Both the position numbers and the translations under genes were made by a program. This document shows, piece after piece, positions 1-5,407 of a stretch of DNA of 7,905 nucleotides. The stretch's first letter is position 1; each line of letters begins with the position of its first letter. This DNA is from an uncultured Pseudomonadota bacterium (GTDB lineage Bacteria > Bdellovibrionota_B > Oligoflexia > Oligoflexales > CAILAO01): positions 1-7,905 of the forward strand of contig CAILAO010000971.1 of NCBI GenBank assembly GCA_903832105.1. Direction: 5' to 3'. Below the pieces are notes generated by a model. That model was not told the origin of the DNA and made no database searches. It saw only the letters and a list, made by a program, of their open reading frames with translations.

Positions 1-58
1 GTTTCAAGTCTATGTCTATGAGGACGTATACGTTAACCCAGTGCCATTCAGGATTCAC
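1..58 (-). CDS. Possible start of a third gene in the dsrMK operon (partial, runs off the left edge)
   Basis: An open frame on the minus strand begins with GTG at 58-56, one base after the dsrK stop, and stays open for 19 codons to the edge of the window. A GGGAG sequence inside the end of dsrK lies 10 bases before the GTG, a usable ribosome-binding site, and the tight spacing would fit an operon. The visible peptide starts V-N-P-E-W-H-W and continues with a hydrophobic/acidic stretch. I do not recognise the family. In canonical dsr operons other complex subunits (DsrJ, DsrO, DsrP) can follow dsrK, but these few residues show no haem motif or iron-sulfur cysteines. The frame is short and could be open by chance. 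Confidence 0.35.
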   Translation of the reverse strand, partial: MNPEWHWVNVYVLIDIDLK

Positions 59-59
59 C

Positions 60-1679
60 CTAGTGCATCTCCCACTGAATATACCCCGGCTTTACAACAT
101 CTAGCGCATTAACCACAACCTCCACGAGACCACCATAATTAACGCCGTACTGATTCCAGAGATCGAACGTTCTAATAAGATCTCTAATCTGCCCTTTGCA
201 GTTGGAACAAGGAGTACAGACGTACTTATGAATGGAAGGTTCTGGCTTATCTTCGAAAGCTTTTAAAATCTGTTCGAGTTTTTTTCGTCCCGTCACATGC
301 ATTCTAAAGTCCTGAAAGTTATGCCCTGACATGATTGCAAACCCAGATCCGCCGCCGCAGCAATAATTATCGACTCCGTGAGGCTCCATCTCGCGAAATT
401 CGGGACAAAGGGCTCGCAGAACTCTTCTCTGCGGTTCAACAATCCCCATGAGTCGAACCATATTACAAGGATCATGTAAGGTCACAGGAAAGCGATTGCG
501 AGAGGGGTCAAATTTCAAGCGACCGGAAAAGACAATCGACTCGATAAGAGGTATCGAACTCTCGCGCGGAATGTTCAGTTCCCCCATTAAAATACGATCA
601 GCAACCACTGATAAAGCCTTGTGAGCGTGACCACATTCACCAATCACAATGCGTTTCACGCCGAGCATTTTCGCGGCTTTTGCCTGTCTGAGAGAAACCT
701 TTGCAAGCATCGCATCATCATACCAAAGGCCATAGTTGACAGCATCATATCCAATAGCCTCTTCGGCTTCCGAGGAAAGAGTCCAATCAATGCCGGCAAG
801 AGTGAGCAGCGTCGCAAAAGCCCCGTGGTTTTCAGGCCACGCGAGAATCTCTCCCGCGTTATGAATCAAAAGAACATCAGCCCCCTTTTTATCCCAAGAG
901 GTCTTAATCGGAATCCCCGTCCTCTCCGAAATATCATCATCGATAAAATCAACGTTATCTTTAATGATGTGAGGACTCATCCCGGTTGTTGATCCCGTTT
1001 TCAATTGAAGAACGGATCCATCATCATGAAGTTCTCTTGGGGCAATTCCCATTTCCTGACTAAAAAGCTTGCGCAGCTCATGAGTAATAAGGCCATTATC
1101 AAGACTCAAAGGACACGTTTGAGCGCACCGCCGACAGAGATTGCATCGATATGATAGCTCAGCAAGCCTTGCGATTGTGGTCCAGTTAAGATCAATAGCA
1201 CCATAACGCCACTTTTTAAAAAAACGCCCCCCAGGTTTTATGTAGTGAAAGTAAAGGCGTCTCAAAATCTCAGCACGATATAATGGCTCATAAAGTCCAT
1301 GTCCCCCACTCGCCCAATAAATATGGCACGCATCAGAACACGTCTGGCATTTTGCACAAGCTTCAATAGACAGCGTCAGGGGCTGCAAAAAAGGCCAATT
1401 CCCTTCCCGGGAAAAAAGCTTCTCTAATCCCGCCAAAAATCGCTTGATAAGTTTTTGCTCTTCTTCCTTCGACGAGGGCCTTGGAATCGATAGTGCAATA
1501 GTGTCATCAAGTGAACTCTCGTATTTTTGCCGCGCCTCATCACTTAAAGGCTTCAAAGAAGGAATCTTAACCTCGACGGGAAACACCGGTGGCAAACCAC
1601 CAATATCAAGGTGCGCGATCTGCCCAACAAATCTCGAAATTTCCTCGATTGCTGTGCTCTTACTATTCATCATGTTCAT
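60..1679 (-). CDS. dsrK: DsrK-like iron-sulfur subunit (HdrD/heterodisulfide-reductase family)
   Basis: This is the cytoplasmic catalytic subunit of a DsrMK-type complex, which takes electrons from the membrane cytochrome b subunit and reduces a disulfide or trisulfide, for DsrK the sulfur-loaded DsrC. The 539 residues match the usual DsrK length of about 540. Two [4Fe-4S] ferredoxin motifs of CX2CX2CX3C form are visible, at C108/C111/C114/C118 and C179/C182/C185/C189. The second half carries a CCG-type domain: C349 in GECGHA, C405 in HDPCN, the C440-C441 pair followed by GGGSGF, and C488/C491/C494 in CTPCSNC. Such cysteines hold the special catalytic cluster in HdrB/HdrD and DsrK. The start overlaps the end of dsrM by 17 bases, and an AGGAG 6 bases upstream favours the first of three closely spaced ATGs. 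Family-level assignment is firm. The choice of DsrK over HmeD or TmcB-like paralogues rests on the dsrC gene nearby. Confidence 0.88.
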   Translation of the reverse strand: MNMMNSKSTAIEEISRFVGQIAHLDIGGLPPVFPVEVKIPSLKPLSDEARQKYESSLDDTIALSIPRPSSKEEEQKLIKRFLAGLEKLFSREGNWPFLQPLTLSIEACAKCQTCSDACHIYWASGGHGLYEPLYRAEILRRLYFHYIKPGGRFFKKWRYGAIDLNWTTIARLAELSYRCNLCRRCAQTCPLSLDNGLITHELRKLFSQEMGIAPRELHDDGSVLQLKTGSTTGMSPHIIKDNVDFIDDDISERTGIPIKTSWDKKGADVLLIHNAGEILAWPENHGAFATLLTLAGIDWTLSSEAEEAIGYDAVNYGLWYDDAMLAKVSLRQAKAAKMLGVKRIVIGECGHAHKALSVVADRILMGELNIPRESSIPLIESIVFSGRLKFDPSRNRFPVTLHDPCNMVRLMGIVEPQRRVLRALCPEFREMEPHGVDNYCCGGGSGFAIMSGHNFQDFRMHVTGRKKLEQILKAFEDKPEPSIHKYVCTPCSNCKGQIRDLIRTFDLWNQYGVNYGGLVEVVVNALDVVKPGYIQWEMH

Positions 1680-2583
1680 GACGCACTCCTTTCACCGCGA
1701 CGTCTTCCCAGGTTTGTGGGTGCGACTTGTCAGAATAACTAGACCAGGGCATCGGATATTTGAGCTGCGCTATCATTTTCTTTTCTATAGAACATCCAGC
1801 TCCCATGGGCTCATCATCCCAACGTACATCGTGGTAAGTAAACCACTTAAGGAAAAAATGCGCCATTCCTGTCATCGGAATATAGGCGATAAGACACACT
1901 GTAAAAATAATTTCCACAGCCAGCAAACTGCCTCCAACAGGTTCATCAATGCGAAATGTAATCAGATTCTTCAAAAAGAGGCGTATCATCTCAAGACTTT
2001 GCTCAGCGGCAATGAAACTCAAACCAGTCATCACAAAGAACACTAAAAAAAGACTTAGATGAAAGATATTAGCGTGATTCGTGAACGGTCTTAGGCGGGG
2101 ATTTAAAATCCTGCGAGTTAAAAGTCCGATCGTCCCAACGCTTCCTAAAAGCCATCCCGCACAAAAAGTCCCTCGCGCAAGTGGAATTAAAAAATCGCTA
2201 AAATTAATACCTACCAATCCCAGAACACAATCGATCACCAATAATTTTATGGTTCCAATCAGTAGATAAAGACCAAAATGAAAAGGAAAGGAACACCACC
2301 AAAGCGCTCGATTATGTTTGAAGACAGTAACCAGAAACAGCATTTCGGGGAGCATTGTCTTGAGAACGCCAAGATGTGACTTACGATTTGGCTTCGCCCA
2401 CCAACCGACTTCTTCAAAATAAGATCCACCATACTTTGCCTTCGATCCTCCTTCGTGAGGAACTGGATAAAGTTCCCACCTAAGGTGAAGAGGCATCTTT
2501 TTAAAGCGGACGAATCGCGCTAAAACGACAAACCCAAAGGACGCCATCGCGATATATGTCACAACATAATGAATCCACAGCAT
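1663..2583 (-). CDS. dsrM: DsrM-like membrane cytochrome b subunit (NarI-like)
   Basis: This 306-residue integral membrane protein belongs to the nitrate-reductase-gamma/DsrM family, which binds b haems and exchanges electrons with the quinone pool for the DsrK partner. I see about five hydrophobic helices, near residues 2-24, 94-118, 133-157, 172-193 and 217-243. Candidate haem-ligand histidines lie in or next to them: H90, H102 (FPFHFG), H170, H175 and H242. A soluble loop rich in Gly, Lys and aromatic residues spans about 35-75, and a hydrophilic tail begins near 250. The start codon is supported by GAAGGG 7 bases upstream. The gene overlaps dsrK by 17 bases, so the two are probably translationally coupled and made in matched amounts. 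Length and order (M then K) match canonical dsrMK. Membrane topology is my reading of hydrophobicity, not a prediction run. Confidence 0.82.
   Translation of the reverse strand: MLWIHYVVTYIAMASFGFVVLARFVRFKKMPLHLRWELYPVPHEGGSKAKYGGSYFEEVGWWAKPNRKSHLGVLKTMLPEMLFLVTVFKHNRALWWCSFPFHFGLYLLIGTIKLLVIDCVLGLVGINFSDFLIPLARGTFCAGWLLGSVGTIGLLTRRILNPRLRPFTNHANIFHLSLFLVFFVMTGLSFIAAEQSLEMIRLFLKNLITFRIDEPVGGSLLAVEIIFTVCLIAYIPMTGMAHFFLKWFTYHDVRWDDEPMGAGCSIEKKMIAQLKYPMPWSSYSDKSHPQTWEDVAVKGVRHEHDE
1686..1690 (-). promoter_or_regulatory. Ribosome-binding site that decides the dsrK start
   Basis: AGGAG on the minus strand lies inside the 3' end of dsrM. It is 6 bases from the ATG at 1679, 12 from the ATG at 1673 and 15 from the ATG at 1670. 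The first ATG has by far the best spacing, so the 539-residue start is preferred. Confidence 0.6.
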
Positions 2584-2748
2584 TTTTTAGCCCTTCACTT
2601 TCATAAAAAAAAGAACAATTCCTTTTTTGTTTTTCCTCCCTTTTCATAACAATATGTAATATATTAAATTGTTTGTATATGAAAACTATTCGTTCTCAGC
2701 GTCGGTCAGCGGCACTGGTCCTTTTATCTTTTTGAAGGAGTCTCTATC
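2584..2748. promoter_or_regulatory. Divergent promoter region between dsrMK and dsrC
   Basis: These 165 bases separate two outward-facing transcription units and must hold their promoters unless a unit is read through from outside. The core at about 2645-2690 is strongly AT-rich. TATATT at 2660-2665 resembles a -10 hexamer for the rightward unit, but no convincing -35 sits at the right distance. No good sigma-70 pair was found for the leftward unit. An imperfect palindrome (2654-2669) lies in the centre. Shared control of both units is plausible but inferred. Confidence 0.5.
2654..2669. repeat. AT-rich palindrome, candidate operator
   Basis: A perfect 10-base palindrome, TAATATATTA, lies at 2657-2666. 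After one mismatch it extends two more pairs on each side (2654-2655 with 2668-2669). It sits between the divergent units, overlapping the best -10-like sequence. It could bind a dimeric regulator, but AT-rich palindromes are common by chance. It does not match the FNR/CRP half-site pattern. Confidence 0.3.
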
Positions 2749-3069
2749 ATGGCTCAAAAGATTTTCCTTGGCGGTAAAGAATTTGAAGTCGACGAGGATG
2801 GATTCATTCAGAATCCTGATGCATGGGATCAAGGCGTCGCGGTCGACCTCGCTAAAGTTGAAGGTGTTGCGGAACTCACCGAAAAACACTGGACTATCGT
2901 TAACTACTTGCGGGACTACTACCTTAAAAACAAAACAGCACCCATGGTGCGAAGACTTTGCAAGGAAACCAATTTTAAACTGAACGAGATCTACGAAATG
3001 TTTCCCTCTGGACCTGCCCGTGGTGCGTGCAAAATCGCGGGACTTCCAAAACCTACTGGCTGCGTTTAA
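2749..3069 (+). CDS. dsrC: DsrC sulfur-carrier protein with both redox cysteines
   Basis: DsrC is a small cytoplasmic sulfur carrier and the substrate of DsrMK. In dissimilatory sulfite reduction it leaves DsrAB as a trisulfide between its two C-terminal cysteines, which the membrane complex then reduces. The 106 residues fit the family (about 105). The C-terminal arm has the diagnostic CX10C pattern, C94 and penultimate C105, within GACKIAGLPKPTGCV, typical of true DsrC. TusE-type proteins keep only the last cysteine. The upstream segment EMFPSGPARG is also characteristic. A third cysteine, C71, is not part of the known mechanism. The start is supported by AAGGAG 8 bases upstream. It is the first gene of a rightward unit, 21 bases ahead of a cysteine desulfurase and divergent from dsrMK. 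Family identity is very secure. The in vivo sulfur source is unknown because no dsrAB lies in view. Confidence 0.95.
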   Translation: MAQKIFLGGKEFEVDEDGFIQNPDAWDQGVAVDLAKVEGVAELTEKHWTIVNYLRDYYLKNKTAPMVRRLCKETNFKLNEIYEMFPSGPARGACKIAGLPKPTGCV

Positions 3070-3090
3070 GCTAAAAGGAGCTAGAATATC

Positions 3091-4347
3091 ATGAGTAACA
3101 CGGATAACTCGGAAAAACTTATTTACCTCGACAATGCCGCAACAACATTTCCAAAACCCGATCAGGTTCACGAGGCTGTTAAGCATTTTTACAGCAACTA
3201 CGGCGTCAATCCTGGAAGATCAGGCTGTGACCTTGCTCTCGTCGCAGAGGAAATGATTCACAATACGCGAAAAAAATTATCCGCCCTATTCAACCCAAGT
3301 CTTGTAAAAGCTGGAAAGGAAAAAGATCCTAATCGCTTGGTATTTGCTCCGAACGCCACCATGGCGTTAAACCTGATCATCAATGGAACCGTTGAACCTG
3401 GTGATCACGTTGTAACAACGATGGTGGAACATAACTCTGTTATTCGCCCCGTAAATCATAAGGTTTTGGAAGGTTCTGAAGCGACTTTTGTGGCGCCGGA
3501 TGGAGAGGGATATATTAATCCTGAGGATATCCGCAAGGCGATCAAAAAGAACACGCGACTCGTGATCATCAGTCACGGATCTAACGTCATTGGTGTTGTG
3601 CAAGACATCAGGGCTATCGGCGCCATATGTAAAGAGCACGGTATTCCCCTTGCAATCGATGCCGCACAAACCGCGGGGATTTTCCCCATTGACATGGCTG
3701 AATGGAATATAAGCTTTGTAGCCTTCACCGGTCATAAATGTCTCATGGCTCCCACAGGAACTGGTGGTGTGTGCGTTGCTGATGATGCCGAAATTCGCGG
3801 CTCGATTTTCGGCGGCACGGGTGTCAGGAGTATAGAACCCTTGCATCTGACGGATTTCCCTTACAGACTTGAGGCCGGGACCCCCAACCTTTCAGGCATT
3901 GCGGGACTCCATGCGGGACTATGCTGGATCGAAGAACGTGGTATGGAGGCTATTTACAAACATGAAATGGAACTTTTTAAAACGCTGCAAGACGGTCTTT
4001 CCGAGATTCGCGGTGTCAAGATTATAGGGACAAAAAATCTTATAAATCGTGTTGCCACCATGTCGATCACGGTCGATAACTATGATGCGTCGGATATAGG
4101 TACCATCCTTGATGTCGACCACAACGTCCTAACTCGTACAGGACTTCAATGTGCGCCGCTCATTCATAAACATTTAGGAACGATACCGCGCGGTACTATT
4201 CGCTTTTCAGTTGGTGCCTTTAATACCAAAGAAGACATCGAAGCTGCTATCAAGGGCGTTGCGGAAATTTCAGCTGCAAGAAATAGCACGGCCATTGGCA
4301 CACGCACAACTGAAGCTGTCGGAAAGAACAAAACCGTATCTGTTTAA
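3091..4347 (+). CDS. Cysteine desulfurase-family PLP enzyme (class V aminotransferase fold)
   Basis: The enzyme is predicted to remove sulfur from L-cysteine, giving alanine and an enzyme-bound persulfide for transfer to an acceptor. Visible signatures are the N-terminal YLDNAATTFPKP, H114 in EHNS (stacks on PLP), D190 and Q193 in IDAAQ, the Schiff-base lysine K216 in TGHK, the EAGTPN segment at 261-266, catalytic C354 in GLQCAPLIH, and R371 in TIRFSVGAFNT for the substrate carboxylate. It most resembles the SufS/CsdA-like family protein group that starts directly at YLDNAATT. At 418 residues it is longer than that group (about 380), with some 10 extra residues at the N-terminus and a Ser/Thr/Lys-rich tail of about 25 after residue 392. 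AAAAGGAG ends 10 bases before the ATG. Adjacency to dsrC suggests that DsrC could be its sulfur acceptor. That is inference, and general Fe-S or thiol supply remains possible. Confidence 0.88.
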   Translation: MSNTDNSEKLIYLDNAATTFPKPDQVHEAVKHFYSNYGVNPGRSGCDLALVAEEMIHNTRKKLSALFNPSLVKAGKEKDPNRLVFAPNATMALNLIINGTVEPGDHVVTTMVEHNSVIRPVNHKVLEGSEATFVAPDGEGYINPEDIRKAIKKNTRLVIISHGSNVIGVVQDIRAIGAICKEHGIPLAIDAAQTAGIFPIDMAEWNISFVAFTGHKCLMAPTGTGGVCVADDAEIRGSIFGGTGVRSIEPLHLTDFPYRLEAGTPNLSGIAGLHAGLCWIEERGMEAIYKHEMELFKTLQDGLSEIRGVKIIGTKNLINRVATMSITVDNYDASDIGTILDVDHNVLTRTGLQCAPLIHKHLGTIPRGTIRFSVGAFNTKEDIEAAIKGVAEISAARNSTAIGTRTTEAVGKNKTVSV

Positions 4348-4461
4348 AGAGGATCCGGGTCTGCACTCAACCGTTTCCCTCAATGACCTTGTTACCACCA
4401 CGGTCGGGCACTACTTTTTTACATGGTCCTGTACGTGGAGCGTTGACGTCGCCCAGATCGC

Positions 4462-4482
4462 ACTGTTTACTTTTTAAACAGT
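4462..4482. repeat. Perfect 8-bp inverted repeat (hairpin)
   Basis: Arms ACTGTTTA (4462-4469) and TAAACAGT (4475-4482) are exact reverse complements around a 5-base loop. The stem is AT-rich and is followed by CCCCC rather than a T-run, so it does not look like an intrinsic terminator on either strand. It could instead be an operator, or an RNA hairpin protecting the 3' end of the upstream message. Confidence 0.45.
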
Positions 4483-4489
4483 CCCCCAC

Positions 4490-4506
4490 TGCTTCTGGCT
4501 GAAGCA
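4490..4506. repeat. Second small hairpin beside the first
   Basis: Arms TGCTTC (4490-4495) and GAAGCA (4501-4506) pair around the 5-base loop TGGCT. It starts 8 bases after the first hairpin, and neither is followed by a T-run. Two consecutive stems may mark a processed 3' end, but a 6-bp stem can also occur by chance. Confidence 0.3.
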
Positions 4507-4564
4507 CTACAAACAAAAACGACAAGCCGTTACTCCGCGCTATCATGACTGTTTTCTGACTTTT

Positions 4565-4570
4565 TATAAT
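4565..4570 (+). promoter_or_regulatory. Candidate -10 element for the Sel1-receiver gene
   Basis: A perfect TATAAT precedes the start codon of the Sel1-receiver gene by 132 bases. The sequence 15-18 bases upstream is a poor match to TTGACA, so it may be a weak or activated promoter, or use another sigma factor. If real, the leader RNA would be about 125 bases. Confidence 0.35.
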
Positions 4571-4702
4571 CTTCGCCGAATCGCCGCCGCTAAACCTTCG
4601 CGTTAATCCTCCGATCTTGATCTAGATAGCATATTGGTGCGATGCATATCATCTCGAATTGCCTGGAGATTCAGTCAAGAGAAATAGATAGTTGGAGAAG
4701 TC

Positions 4703-5407
4703 ATGAGTTCTGAAGAGACTAAAAAGAAAGCAGAAGCGGGGAGCATGGAAGCGCAATGTTCGATGGCCCTGCTCTACGAATTGGGAATCGACAGAAAAAT
4801 CGACTTCAACGAAGCCGCGAAATGGTGGAAACTAGCCGCCAACCAGGGCAGCATCTGGGCCGCGAAGAAGCTTCGGCAGTTGGCCGATGCCAAAAAGATC
4901 TCGTTGACAGCAGAAGACGTGTCAAAGATCGCCAAAGCTGCTCCACTCAAGCACCCTGCTGATCTCAGCGAATTTTCCGCTTCCCCAAGAAAGGCAGTAG
5001 CCAAAGCACCCGCCTCAGGCGCGAAAAAGATCCTCGTTGTTGACGATGATCCAATCATTCTCGAAGTTGTCAGCATTCTTCTTTCTAGGGAAAATTTTGC
5101 CGTCGTCACGGCGTCTGACGGCCAAGACGCACTTACACGCATTGCCGAAAATCCAGACATATCTGCGCTCATCGTAGACATGAAGATGCCTGTCATGAGC
5201 GGGTTTGAATTTTTGCATTTTATCCGAAAGAAGCAAATTCTCGAAGGTGTTCCGATCATCTTCCTCACCAGTTTTGCTCAATACGAATACGTCGAAGAAG
5301 CTAAACGTCTGCATGTTAACGCATGGATCATCAAGCCGTTTTTAGCTGAAATTTTCGTTAAAATCGTCAGAAAGACACTCTCGGAGGCTCCCAAGAAATG
5401 TGCCTAA
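4703..5407 (+). CDS. Sel1-repeat response regulator with an intact receiver domain
   Basis: This is a 234-residue cytoplasmic signalling protein. Residues about 5-60 form roughly one and a half Sel1-like repeats (A-GS-EAQ...LYELGI...AAKWWKLAANQGS), a helical protein-interaction module. An Ala/Lys/Pro linker spans about 78-107. The receiver domain fills 108-228 with all key positions intact: acidic D114 and D115 (ILVVDDDP), phospho-acceptor D159 (ALIVDMKMPVMSG), T189 (IIFLTS) and K211 (IIKPF). There is no DNA-binding or enzymatic output domain, so phosphorylation by an unseen histidine kinase probably controls a protein contact through the Sel1 helices. GGAG lies 5 bases before the ATG. Its last codons overlap the start of the next gene by 10 bases, making that protein the likeliest partner. 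The order Sel1 first, receiver second is less common than receiver-first regulators. Confidence 0.85.
   Translation: MSSEETKKKAEAGSMEAQCSMALLYELGIDRKIDFNEAAKWWKLAANQGSIWAAKKLRQLADAKKISLTAEDVSKIAKAAPLKHPADLSEFSASPRKAVAKAPASGAKKILVVDDDPIILEVVSILLSRENFAVVTASDGQDALTRIAENPDISALIVDMKMPVMSGFEFLHFIRKKQILEGVPIIFLTSFAQYEYVEEAKRLHVNAWIIKPFLAEIFVKIVRKTLSEAPKKCA
5383..5387 (+). promoter_or_regulatory. Ribosome-binding site inside the upstream gene, supports the overlapping start
   Basis: GGAGG lies within the last codons of the Sel1-receiver gene, 10 bases before the ATG at 5398. It supports a start that overlaps the upstream stop, and so translational coupling. The next in-frame ATG, codon 21, would cut into the first receiver strand. 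Confidence 0.55.

Larger units (their letters stand above)
4348..4702. other. 355-base non-coding region between the sulfur module and the signalling pair
   Basis: No convincing gene is present. A 39-codon frame from an ATG at about 4381 has no ribosome-binding site. The stretch holds two adjacent small hairpins (4462-4482, 4490-4506), a perfect TATAAT at 4565-4570, an 8-base palindrome ATCTAGAT at 4620-4627, and GCATAT repeated directly at 4629-4634 and 4644-4649. It should contain the end of the dsrC-desulfurase transcript and the promoter of the Sel1-receiver gene. I found no hairpin followed by a T-run. Confidence 0.5.

Noticed and set aside
1444..2046. A 200-codon plus-strand open frame across the dsrK/dsrM junction
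   Set aside because: It lies antisense to two well-supported genes, has no ribosome-binding site of note, and its translation has low-complexity, unfamily-like composition.
2686..3186. A 166-codon minus-strand open frame over dsrC
   Set aside because: It is fully antisense to dsrC, whose family identity is unmistakable, and to the start of the desulfurase.
3367..3846. A 159-codon minus-strand frame within the desulfurase gene
   Set aside because: It is antisense to conserved catalytic motifs of the desulfurase and has no recognisable domain.
4381..4500. A 39-codon open frame after the desulfurase gene
   Set aside because: No ribosome-binding site precedes the ATG, and the composition (Pro/Ser/Arg-rich) does not look coding.
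4462..4506. Twin hairpins as an intrinsic terminator of the desulfurase transcript
   Set aside because: The stems are short or AT-rich and are followed by CCCCC or mixed sequence, with no T-run on either strand.
4774..5268. A 164-codon minus-strand frame over the Sel1-receiver gene
   Set aside because: It is antisense to an intact receiver domain. Its Ser/Met/Ala-rich translation is typical of a shadow frame.
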